Positions 7,588-15,243 of a DNA stretch of 64,000 bases are shown here, piece after piece; position 1 is the stretch's first letter, and each line of letters begins with the position of its first letter. Below the pieces are notes generated by a model. The model was not told the origin of the DNA and did not search any database. It worked only from the letters and a program-made list of their open reading frames with translations. A program made the position numbers and the translations under genes. Location: positions 2,195,689 to 2,259,688 of the forward strand of contig JAVSMQ010000001.1 of the NCBI GenBank assembly GCA_032027125.1, in the 5' to 3' direction. Source of the DNA: JANJTB01 sp032027125 (GTDB lineage: Bacteria; Bacteroidota; Ignavibacteria; Kapaibacteriales; UBA2268).

Positions 7588-9285
7588 CTATTTACCTACT
7601 ACAATCAGTGATTTATTCTGATAAACATTCCCTGAATCATTATCCGAAGCCTCGAGTATAAGAATATACTGACCGGCTTGAACAATATAACCTTCTGAAT
7701 TTTTTCCGTCCCATACTAATGAACCAACCGCACCTGAATATCTGTTGTTTGCAAGCTGATTAACTCTGTAGCCGCTTTTATCATAAACACCGGCGCTGAT
7801 TTTAGCCCTGATAAATGGCAATTCATAACTTATAACAGCGTTTGCATCTTGTCCGCCGGATGATGGTGCAAAAGGATTAGGGTTTATTGCCAGCGAGCCG
7901 CTTGATGATATCAGTCCGGTCAGACTGTTCTTTCTGCCCGGCGACCCTCCGCCGATTTCAGTACAACTGCTCCATGATTCAGGAAGATTACTCAAAAGTC
8001 CGGGACTTATTTTCTCCAAACTGCGGTTTTTTGTCTCTTTAACCGATTCATTATGCCACGTATTGAAATATGTGAGTGAATCATATACTTTGCCGTTTAA
8101 ATCAGCGAGCACTATCAAATCGGAACTCTGATTCAGATTAAATGATGATTTATAAAAATGGACCTTATCACTGCCGCACAAATCGGAATATTTATTAAAA
8201 AATGTACTGTCCCATGTTACAACTCCATAGTTATCGGGAGCAATTTTACATTTATCGGATAAGATTTTTATATTTCCTTTTGTTAAAGAACCGGCCGCAT
8301 CCCATATTAGAAAACCGTCCAGAAGCAGGGTGTCTTTACCGCCGTTCCACAGTTCTATGTATTCGACATTACCTGTTGATACATCATACATAATTTCATT
8401 TATCCTGACAACCGGAGTTTCTATCCTGAAGTATATTCTGCTGCGGGCAGTATCATTGAGCCTCCTTTGGTCAGTTGCCGAATATACAGCCCCAAGAACT
8501 GAATACTCCGAGTTTTTTGGAACCACTTTTTTCAAACTTTCCATAGAAATTTCAATAACTGTATCTCTTTCGGCAATAATAAGATTCTCAATTTCAAGCA
8601 CTATTTCATCAATATCAACTATTCCGTTTTTGTTTAAATCCACCGCTAATGTAAAATTAAAACTATTAGATTTGGTTTTACCCTCATCGCGTACTGATAT
8701 AGATAAATTCTCATAACTGCCATTCAACGAAATGGATTTGCATAGAATGTCATAATTAATTATTGCTATGCTGTTCATTTCGCCTGCTGTAGCACCGCAT
8801 TGTTCAAGAGACTTACCCCAGTTGTCCTGATTTACTGCCGGAGCATTACAATCAGCCCTTTCAAGCGATACACCTTTTTCTCCCCAGTTCATATCATAAT
8901 AAACGGAATCTATTATCCTGCCATCTGGTGCTTTAAGTATTACAGCATCAAAAGTATTATTAAGTGAGGGTATTGTGCATTGTACCAAAACGGAGGAATT
9001 AGGTATTTCACGGTAAGATTTAAGTAAGTTGGTATCCTTGACTAATATTGCGTAACAACCTTGCTTTAGTTCAAATTCCGGCATATTTTTAACTGATACT
9101 AAATCGGAAATTGTATAATCGAACATAACAACGGCAGCCGTACCGGCATTGAATAACTCTATCCACTCGGGTTCACCGTCAACCGGGGCAGTCATTAATT
9201 CATTTATGACAATTTTTGAATAAAGTAGATTACATTGAACCGCTATCAAACAAAACAAAAATAATTTAAGTATTGTAATAATCAT
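7588..9285 (-). CDS. Secreted protein with two lamin-tail domains
   Basis: I take the ATG at 9285, giving 565 residues; an upstream ATG at 9312 would only add nine residues before the signal peptide MIITILKLFLFCLIAVQC. Two lamin-tail (LTD) domains are visible: IVINELM...EPEWIELFNAG near the N-terminus and VRINEIMYD...VEYIELWNGG near the middle, each with the typical NE(L/I)M and E(W/Y)IEL signature. The C-terminus has the FlgD-like fold seen on exported proteins of this group (INPNPFAPSSGG ... VWDGKNSEGYIVQAGQYIL). It is probably cell-surface or extracellular. The start overlaps the end of the upstream msrC gene by 20 bases. Confidence 0.8.
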   Translation of the reverse strand: MIITILKLFLFCLIAVQCNLLYSKIVINELMTAPVDGEPEWIELFNAGTAAVVMFDYTISDLVSVKNMPEFELKQGCYAILVKDTNLLKSYREIPNSSVLVQCTIPSLNNTFDAVILKAPDGRIIDSVYYDMNWGEKGVSLERADCNAPAVNQDNWGKSLEQCGATAGEMNSIAIINYDILCKSISLNGSYENLSISVRDEGKTKSNSFNFTLAVDLNKNGIVDIDEIVLEIENLIIAERDTVIEISMESLKKVVPKNSEYSVLGAVYSATDQRRLNDTARSRIYFRIETPVVRINEIMYDVSTGNVEYIELWNGGKDTLLLDGFLIWDAAGSLTKGNIKILSDKCKIAPDNYGVVTWDSTFFNKYSDLCGSDKVHFYKSSFNLNQSSDLIVLADLNGKVYDSLTYFNTWHNESVKETKNRSLEKISPGLLSNLPESWSSCTEIGGGSPGRKNSLTGLISSSGSLAINPNPFAPSSGGQDANAVISYELPFIRAKISAGVYDKSGYRVNQLANNRYSGAVGSLVWDGKNSEGYIVQAGQYILILEASDNDSGNVYQNKSLIVVGK

Positions 9286-9733
9286 AAATTTTATCCATAT
9301 TGGTGTTATCAAGTAAAGTATTCAGCATATCTTCAAATAATATTTTATCATCTTCTTTGAATCTTGATTTAAGCGGACTGTCTATATCCAAAACGCCGTA
9401 AAGTTTACCCAAAATAATCATTGGTAATACAATTTCAGAGTTAGAAGCAGAGTCGCATGCGATATGCCCCGGAAAATCATGTACATCTTCAACGATTATT
9501 GTTTTCCGGTTCTTAGCAGAAGTGCCGCAAACACCCTTACCTAACTGTATTCTGATACAAGCCGGCTTACCCTGAAATGGTCCAAGCAGCAGTTCGTTAT
9601 TTTTGAGCATATAAAAACCGACCCAGTTCAAATCCGGCACTTTATCGAAAACTAACGCCGAAAAATTTGCTGCATTCGTAATAAAGTCATCTTCATCACG
9701 CAGGAGTTCTTTTAATTCATCATTTAAAGTCAT
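9266..9733 (-). CDS. msrC: Free methionine-(R)-sulfoxide reductase
   Basis: A 155-residue GAF-domain enzyme that reduces free methionine-R-sulfoxide in the cytoplasm. All three conserved cysteines of the fRMsr family are present: Cys59 in PACIRIQLG, Cys69 in GKGVCGTS and catalytic Cys93 in GHIACDSASNSEIVLPM. WVGFY near residue 38 and the LDIDSP stretch near the end also fit. Length is normal. It overlaps the lamin-tail gene downstream by 20 bases, so the two are co-transcribed. Confidence 0.93.
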   Translation of the reverse strand: MTLNDELKELLRDEDDFITNAANFSALVFDKVPDLNWVGFYMLKNNELLLGPFQGKPACIRIQLGKGVCGTSAKNRKTIIVEDVHDFPGHIACDSASNSEIVLPMIILGKLYGVLDIDSPLKSRFKEDDKILFEDMLNTLLDNTNMDKIYDYYNT

Positions 9734-9889
9734 TTAATCCGCCAATTGCAATTTAAGAATATTTAAAAAAACATATTATTTTGCATATACCAAAGAAATA
9801 ATTCAATATTTTTTTTTTATTTCGTTATTAATCAATATATTAGATATGTCTAATATATATATTAGTTATTATTATTTTTGGTAAAAAGA

Positions 9890-10066
9890 ATGCAAACCTA
9901 TATACATACATGCAACACTTGCGGCGACGCAAAAGAAATATATCTGCTGCCGGATGAAAAACCTGAAGATTTGAGCGGATGTGTTTGTGACAGAACGGTT
10001 TCCAAAGTCAGAAAAACAATGTCGGCGGATTCACTTTTGAAAAATCTGCGAAAGAATGAGAATTAA
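9890..10066 (+). CDS. Small CxxC protein, unknown function
   Basis: Starting from the ATG at 9890, this encodes 58 residues beginning MQTYIHTCNTCGD. It carries CNTC and, later, CVC, which could form a small zinc ribbon, followed by a basic C-terminal tail RKTMSADSLLKNLRKNEN. An in-frame TTG at 9878 would add four residues. It stands alone between msrC (divergent) and rpsD (convergent). Composition and the clustered cysteines suggest a real gene, but no function can be given. Confidence 0.5.
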   Translation: MQTYIHTCNTCGDAKEIYLLPDEKPEDLSGCVCDRTVSKVRKTMSADSLLKNLRKNEN

Positions 10067-10115
10067 TCTCAAAGTATAATAGAGATAAATTCTTTTACGG
10101 AATAAAACCAAATGT

Positions 10116-10150
10116 AAAAAACCTTTCGGCATTACAGCAGAAAGGTTTTT
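10116..10150. terminator. Terminator between convergent genes
   Basis: Stem AAAAACCTTTC/GAAAGGTTTTT with a 12-base loop, flanked by A- and T-runs on both sides, so it can serve rpsD on the minus strand and the small gene on the plus strand. Confidence 0.75.
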
Positions 10151-10215
10151 TATTAAGTCTCTTATTTTCAGTTTCAAATAATAATATAATTATTATCCCA
10201 AAACATAACAAGCGG

Positions 10216-10818
10216 TTATCGTGAATAGAACTCAACAACCAGAGGCAATTCACACTGAATCGGCACTTCCTCTTTGTGAGGTATATATGCATATTTAGCA
10301 GTAAAATCGGCTTTCGACACTTCAAGGTAAGCAGGAGCATTTGTGTTGCGGATAGAATCCTGAATGGTATCTATTTTTCTACTTTTTTCCTTTACTGAGA
10401 TTACATCATTTACTTTTACATGATAAGAAGGTATAGTAACTCTCTTACCATTTACAAAGATGTGACCGTGTCCGATAAACTGTCTGGATGAATAGATAGT
10501 CGGAGCAAAGCCGGAGCGATAAACCAAAGCATCAAGCCTTGATTCAATCAACTGAACCAGCAAATCTGCAGTGTTACCGGTCTGTGAAGCTGCTTTCTTA
10601 TAGAAATTAGCCATCTGTTTTTCAGATAGGTTGTACTGTAAACGCAATCTCTGTTTTTCTAATAATTGACGACCGTAGTCTGATTGCTTCGCACGTCTTT
10701 TTGTTCCGCCATGCTGACCTGGAGGATAAGGCTTACGTGTTGACACTTTTCCTGCTTTAGGAGTCAACTGTATCCCGATTTTTCTCGATATTCTTACTTT
10801 AGGTCCGGTATAATTCAT
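10216..10818 (-). CDS. rpsD: 30S ribosomal protein S4
   Basis: A 200-residue S4, primary 16S rRNA-binding protein of the small subunit. The N-terminus MNYTGPKVRISRKIG, the RKPYPPGQHG motif at about 28-37 and the S4 RNA-binding domain (ESRLDALVYRSGFA ... GHIFVNGKRVTIPSYHVK, about 92-135) are all typical. The N-terminal zinc-binding cysteines of the C+ type are absent, so this is a C-minus paralog. It is encoded alone rather than in the alpha operon with rpsM, rpsK and rpoA, which raises the possibility of a second rpsD elsewhere. A near-perfect Bacteroidota promoter precedes it. Confidence 0.96.
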   Translation of the reverse strand: MNYTGPKVRISRKIGIQLTPKAGKVSTRKPYPPGQHGGTKRRAKQSDYGRQLLEKQRLRLQYNLSEKQMANFYKKAASQTGNTADLLVQLIESRLDALVYRSGFAPTIYSSRQFIGHGHIFVNGKRVTIPSYHVKVNDVISVKEKSRKIDTIQDSIRNTNAPAYLEVSKADFTAKYAYIPHKEEVPIQCELPLVVEFYSR

Positions 10819-10877
10819 TCTTTCCTGCTGTATAAAGTTGTAAAATACTTTATTTCAACTTATAAAATTTAGAACTA

Positions 10878-10908
10878 CAAATATATGGATTATTTTGCAT
10901 TCAGCAAA
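10878..10908 (-). promoter_or_regulatory. Promoter of rpsD (Bacteroidota type)
   Basis: On the minus strand TTTG (10908-10905), then exactly 19 bases, then TATATTTG (10885-10878). This matches TTTG-N19-TAnnTTTG at every specified base and lies 60 bases before the rpsD start. Confidence 0.75.
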
Positions 10909-10987
10909 AAATTATTTTAAATTTTGAACATATTTTTGTATTTATGTATAATATAAAATTGTAATTATCAAAAAGGTCTAAACGTTT

Positions 10988-11671
10988 ATGGAGATAAATC
11001 AGTATAATTTGGCTAAATCAATTGACAGCACAATATTAAAACCTGACTCCTCAAACTTGGATATTGAGAAACTATGCTCAGACGCTGCAAAGTACGGTTT
11101 TGCTTCGGTCTGCATACTGCCGCATTATACATCTTATGCTGCAAATCTGCTTAATGGCTCAGGTGTTAAAATTTGCAGTGTAGTGGGTTTTCCATTAGGA
11201 GCTAATTTTATAAGTACAAAACTCGAAGAAGCTGAATCACTTTTAGAGCATAATTGCAACGAACTTGATATGGTTATAAATATTGCCGCAATGATAAACG
11301 GTGATACGGCTTATATTAAAGAAGAAATTGAGGCTTTGTCCGAGCTTTGCCATACTAATGATGCAATCTTAAAAGTAATAATAGAAACATGTCTTCTGAC
11401 CGATGAACAAAAAATTACAATGTGTAAAATTATCGGAGAATCGGGTGCTGACTTTATTAAAACCTCCACAGGGTTTTCAAAATCCGGTGCAAATCTTAAT
11501 GATATTTTACTTTTTAAAAAATTTATCGGTGATAAGGTTAGGATTAAAGCATCCGGCGGCATTCGCGACCTCAGTCAGACATTGCAGTTTATAGAAGCAG
11601 GTGCCGATAGAATCGGAACAAGCGCCGGTGAATTTATAATGAAAGAATTTATTTCAAATGAAGTCAGGTAA
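10988..11671 (+). CDS. deoC: Deoxyribose-phosphate aldolase
   Basis: A 227-residue class I aldolase that cleaves 2-deoxyribose-5-phosphate into glyceraldehyde-3-phosphate and acetaldehyde in deoxynucleoside breakdown. The Schiff-base lysine lies in FIKTSTGFS and the second active-site lysine in VRIKASGGIRD. The N-terminal SIDSTILKPD and the Asp-containing ELDMVINI are also family marks. Length is normal. It is monocistronic, followed by repeat-derived DNA; no other deo genes are nearby. Confidence 0.95.
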   Translation: MEINQYNLAKSIDSTILKPDSSNLDIEKLCSDAAKYGFASVCILPHYTSYAANLLNGSGVKICSVVGFPLGANFISTKLEEAESLLEHNCNELDMVINIAAMINGDTAYIKEEIEALSELCHTNDAILKVIIETCLLTDEQKITMCKIIGESGADFIKTSTGFSKSGANLNDILLFKKFIGDKVRIKASGGIRDLSQTLQFIEAGADRIGTSAGEFIMKEFISNEVR

Positions 11672-11748
11672 AAATTTTAATGGTTATGTTTTATTTATTT
11701 CCGAACTCCTGACACACATAAAAACTCTTACCGGAGATATTAAAATCC

Positions 11749-11802
11749 TTCTGCTCGTTGACGCTCACTTTCCCCCTTTGAAAAAGCAGGGCTGATACGT
11801 TA
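11749..11802. repeat. Dispersed repeat fragment
   Basis: The stretch CCTTCTGCTCGTTGACGCTC through GGCTGATACG closely matches 57789-57842 in the same orientation, and its right part matches 15041-15075 in reverse. It marks the outer flank of the IS110 insertion. The rest of 11672-11855 holds no gene that I can see. Confidence 0.7.
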
Positions 11803-12049
11803 AAAAACCAACAAATTTCGTAATCATTATAATATAAAACAGCACTTTTTGGCTTGTCATCGTATATTTGAATTTTGTCTTACTAATCAAAGTTGAAATT
11901 ATTTTATGTTGATGTAACTTTTTCTTTTTTTGCTTCTTTTTTTCTTTTTGTTGAAATGTTAACAACTCAGCAAGTGCTATATAAATCAAGCACAAGTTAT
12001 TAACAATTTGTTTAATTAAACATTATTTATTAATTTTGAAAAATGAAGT

Positions 12050-12190
12050 TATGGATTGGATAAAAATCGAGCTTGTCATAGGCACATTGAGTCCGTTCAG
12101 AATGTTGATTCCCAGTCCATATTTCATGCAAACTTGGACAGTTCGTTGAGCATTAAAGCTCGCATTTGCGATGATAAGAGCATGAAATAT
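12050..12190 (+). ncRNA. Predicted bridge RNA of the IS110 element
   Basis: Two stem-loops lie just before the recombinase. Loop 1 is closed by ATGGATTGG (12051-12059) and CCAGTCCAT (12112-12120). Inside, GCTTGTCAT (12071-12079) equals the left half of the target, and CGTTCAGAATG (12094-12104) is the reverse complement of its right half. Loop 2 is closed by an 11-bp perfect stem (12119-12129 with 12180-12190). Inside, ACAGTTC (12138-12144) equals the element's right end, and CGATGA (12169-12174) is the reverse complement of its left end. Target loop first and donor loop second, placed 5' of the gene, is the order known for IS110-group bridge RNAs. RNA ends are not determined. Confidence 0.8.
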
Positions 12191-12231
12191 AACTTCTAAT
12201 TGTATCATAATAATATTTGGAGATTAGATTT

Positions 12232-13194
12232 ATGAAATTTATATCAGGTATAGATGTATCCAAAAAATACTTTGATATTGAGATATCGGACAAAGTATTT
12301 CGTTTTAACATGGATAAAAAAGATATAAAGAAATTATTAAAACAGTTGCCTGCAGGTTCTCATTGTATCTTGGAATCAACCGGAACTTACGGCAATAAAT
12401 TAATGTGGGAATTACATGATGCCGGTCATATAGTTTATATGGTAAATCCATTACAGATAAGTAACTTCTCAAAGATGAAACTTTCAAAAGTGAAGACAGA
12501 TAAGTCCGATGCAAAATTAATTACAGAATATGGCAGAATGAATATAGAAAGCTTAAAACCGTATGATTTTCCGGATGCCGGTATTCAATCAGTCAATCAA
12601 TTGGAGGCGGTTATCAGTCAATTGATAAAGCAGCGTACGGCTTTAACAAATCAGTTGGAAGCCCTTGAGCAGTACAAAGATATATGTAAAGAAGCAGCTG
12701 TAGCATTACAGAAAACAATTACTTTTTTATCCGCCAAAATTACTGAGCTTGAAAAAAAACAACAGGATTATATTGACAAAGACAATAAGTCCTTACGTGA
12801 AAAAATAAGCAGTGTCATAGGTATAGGTAATTCAACTGCTTGTATGTTGATTGCTGTAACAAATGGTTTTAATAACTTTGAGAACAATAAGCAGGTATCT
12901 TCATATTTTGGCTGCTGTCCAAGAGTATTTCAATCAGGCAGCAGTGTTAAACGACGAGGAAGTATAAGTAAAATAGGTATGGCTTCAGTAAGAACCAGAT
13001 TGTATTTATGTGCATTATCAGCGAAAAAGTATAATCCAAAATGTAAGGAATTATTTGAAAGATTAATCGAAAAAGGTAAACCATTTAAAGTTGCAATGAT
13101 GGCAGTTGTTAATAAATTAATAAAGCAAGTTTTTGCCATTGTGAGAAAAAATGAAAAATTTGATAAAAATTACAATATTTCTTTTGGTTTTTAA
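12232..13194 (+). CDS. IS110-family DEDD recombinase
   Basis: A 320-residue transposase from the ATG at 12232 (an in-frame TTG at 12217 adds five residues). The N-terminal RuvC-like DEDD domain shows Asp8 in SGIDVSKKYF, a Glu in CILESTGTYG, and two Asp in VKTDKSDAKLI. A coiled coil at about 125-180 follows. The C-terminal Transposase_20 domain (SSVIGIGNSTACMLI and CPRVFQSGSSVKRRG) carries the probable nucleophilic Ser. It would excise and insert the element under guidance of the bridge RNA. The translation is identical to copy 2 at 59577-60539, so movement was recent. Confidence 0.93.
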   Translation: MKFISGIDVSKKYFDIEISDKVFRFNMDKKDIKKLLKQLPAGSHCILESTGTYGNKLMWELHDAGHIVYMVNPLQISNFSKMKLSKVKTDKSDAKLITEYGRMNIESLKPYDFPDAGIQSVNQLEAVISQLIKQRTALTNQLEALEQYKDICKEAAVALQKTITFLSAKITELEKKQQDYIDKDNKSLREKISSVIGIGNSTACMLIAVTNGFNNFENNKQVSSYFGCCPRVFQSGSSVKRRGSISKIGMASVRTRLYLCALSAKKYNPKCKELFERLIEKGKPFKVAMMAVVNKLIKQVFAIVRKNEKFDKNYNISFGF

Positions 13195-13261
13195 CACAGT
13201 TCATTCTGAGGCGACATCAAAAAATTTTAACTAATAATGGAATGACAAAAAAGTGTTAATT

Positions 13262-14840
13262 TTGTATAGTTGTAAGAACGTGATCGGCACTTTTCTGGAG
13301 TAAAGTACCCGTTTCTGAGGCTGATTCCGAAAGTCAACACTGATAATTTGGAGAAACTGGTTTATAGCTTAGTTATCCCGCTTAGGAGCATTTGATTTGC
13401 ACTATACTTTCGGCTTACAATATTTTGTAAATATATATAAGGATAAATTCAAATGTCAATATCTGGTTTACCTATAATCCGTAGTAATGCAGCCGGAATA
13501 GATATAGGCACAGAAAAGATGCACGTATCAGTAGATGGTGAAACTGTAAAAGTATTTTCAACATATACTGAATCATTAGCAGAATTGGTGAAGTATTTAC
13601 AATCTTCAAAAATTACTAGCGTAGCAATGGAAGCAACCGGTGTATTATGGTTACCCTTGCATGATATGATAGAGTCTGTAGGTATAGAAATATATCTTGT
13701 AAATGGACTCCACGCCAAGAACATAGGTGATCATAAAACAGATTTTCGGGATAGTCGCTGGCTTCAAAAGATACATAGTTGCGGCTTGCTTCGGGCCTCA
13801 TTTGTACCTAAGGATGCAATTCGTGAATTACGTACATACATGAGACAGCGAGAAAATCATGTAGATTCGTCATCAACCTGTATCCAAAGAATGCAACGTG
13901 CATTTGAATTAATGAATATCAAATTGCATAATGTAATAAGCGATATAAAAGGTGTCAGCGGAATAAAAATCATAGAGGCAATCCTTTCCGGTGAGCGTGA
14001 TGCTAAGAAATTATCGAATTTATGTGATACAAGAATCAAAAGCAAGAAACAGTTAGAAGTAATATCCTCCCTAATCGGAAATTATAAAAGCGAATATATT
14101 TTTTTATTAGAGCAATCATATGAAGAATACAAATTCTTCCAAAAACAGATATTAGATTGTGATAAACGAATCGAAATTTTGTTATCAGAAATAACCAGGC
14201 AACTACCGGCTCCCCCTGAAAGTAATCCTAATCCGGCTCGTCATAATCAACCTAAAATACAAAATTTACATTCACAACTTGTTCAATTAAACGGTGGAAA
14301 GAATGCAGTAATATTGCCGGGTTTTTGTGATAAGACAATCTTAAAACTCGTTTCTGAGTTAGGAACTGATTTGAGTAGATGGCCAACATATAAACATTTT
14401 GTAAGCTATTTAGGTTTATCTCCACGAATGAATCAGTCAGGTAAAAGCAAAAAGAGAGGAAAATGGAAAATCAAGACATTGGCAGGTCAAATATTTAGGG
14501 AATCAGCTTTAAGTATTGCCAATAGTAAACATTTAGCCTTGAAAGGTTTTTATAACCGACTTAAAAGTAAACATGGTCATAAAGTCGCAATAAAAGCAAC
14601 CGCAAGAAAGCTTGCAGTTCTTTATTATTTGTTTCTAACAAAGGGTCTAGAATATGTAGAAATAGGATTAAAACAATATGAAGAAAGTTATAAGAAAAAT
14701 TTGATACGCATATTAAATAAAAAAGCAAGCAATTTAGGTATGAAACTTGTATCAGCTTAGTAAATATAAAAGAAACAATACAAGCATTTATTATTTTACA
14801 AATGAAAACCTGATTCTTATTCTTCGGCAGCATTTGATTA
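13262..14840 (+). mobile_element. Second, different IS110-family element (limits approximate)
   Basis: The gene at 13453-14760 has a non-coding leader, as in IS110 elements. AGCATTTGATT occurs in the leader (13387-13397) and just after the gene (14829-14839), and CTTACAA in the leader (13414-13420) is the reverse complement of TTGTAAG at 13270-13276. These could be donor guides pairing with the element's two ends, which would put the limits near 13262 and 14840. A long-range stem CCGAAAGT (13329 region) with ACTTTCGG (13405-13412) encloses the first of them. No second copy is available to fix the ends. Confidence 0.45.
13453..14760 (+). CDS. IS110-family transposase, long form
   Basis: A 435-residue DEDD recombinase only distantly related to the one at 12232. 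The N-terminal catalytic residues appear in AAGIDIGTEKMHVSV, VAMEATGVLW and DHKTDFRDSRWLQ. The C-terminal domain has LPGFCDKTILKLVSELG and LGLSPRMNQSGKSKKRGK with the conserved Ser, then a basic C-terminus. A central insertion with a Pro-rich stretch (LPAPPESNPNPARHNQPK) makes it longer than the first element's protein. The start ATG at 13453 follows a purine-rich AAGGA. It appears intact. Confidence 0.9.
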   Translation: MSISGLPIIRSNAAGIDIGTEKMHVSVDGETVKVFSTYTESLAELVKYLQSSKITSVAMEATGVLWLPLHDMIESVGIEIYLVNGLHAKNIGDHKTDFRDSRWLQKIHSCGLLRASFVPKDAIRELRTYMRQRENHVDSSSTCIQRMQRAFELMNIKLHNVISDIKGVSGIKIIEAILSGERDAKKLSNLCDTRIKSKKQLEVISSLIGNYKSEYIFLLEQSYEEYKFFQKQILDCDKRIEILLSEITRQLPAPPESNPNPARHNQPKIQNLHSQLVQLNGGKNAVILPGFCDKTILKLVSELGTDLSRWPTYKHFVSYLGLSPRMNQSGKSKKRGKWKIKTLAGQIFRESALSIANSKHLALKGFYNRLKSKHGHKVAIKATARKLAVLYYLFLTKGLEYVEIGLKQYEESYKKNLIRILNKKASNLGMKLVSA

Positions 14841-14911
14841 ATTGGTTGGATTCTTGAAAACAAATAAATGCTTGTGATTCAGCAACTTACGGTGGTATAG
14901 CCACTAGAGAT

Positions 14912-15078
14912 GTCATTAGGAACGAAGTGAAGAATCCAGGCTGTTAATTAATGAAATCATGGATTCTTCGCTCCGCTCAGAATGACGCTTCAACAAGTAT
15001 TGTGTGAATTAATGCTTTACATTAGTAGATATTTTAAAATGTATCAGCCCTTATTTTTCAAAGGGGGACAGGGGCTTT
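14912..15078. repeat. Dispersed palindromic repeat plus 70-bp repeat
   Basis: 14912-14986 is a long imperfect palindrome: GTCATTAGGAACGAAG and GAAGAATCC at the left pair with GGATTCTTCGCTCCGCTC and AGAATGAC at the right. Its central part is nearly the same as 32979-33051. From 14977 to about 15049 the sequence is the inverse of 57835-57906 with only a few differences, including TTCAACAAGTATTGTGTG. A GGGGGACAGGGG stretch follows. The 480 bases between the transposase and 15244 hold no gene. Confidence 0.75.
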
Positions 15079-15243
15079 TGAATGTTTGGGTTAAGAAATA
15101 CTTACATAACTTACAGAAATAATGACTAACGGATGGATAGGCGCATATAATTTAATCCCATTCCTTTACTTATTAAATTAAATTTTTGATATTAAAGAAG
15201 TTACATAAACGTTTATAAGCTTTTGAAAATTCGGGATAATTAG

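Larger units (their letters stand above)
11856..13209 (+). mobile_element. IS110-family element, copy 1
   Basis: Limits were set by comparison with the inverted copy at 59562-60915: the two agree from GTCATCGTATATTTG at the left to TTAACACAGTTCATTCTGA at the right, then diverge. The shared TCAT at both ends and in the target is the probable crossover core, giving an element of about 1.34 kb (roughly 11861-13204). There are no terminal inverted repeats and no target duplication beyond the core, as is usual for IS110. It holds one recombinase gene preceded by a non-coding leader of about 370 bases. Removing it restores the target GGCTTGTCATTCTGAGGCG. Confidence 0.9.

Noticed and set aside
11765..12208. 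Short open frames upstream of the IS110 recombinase
   Set aside because: They overlap the predicted bridge RNA and are the same in both copies only because the DNA is identical; none has a plausible protein sequence.
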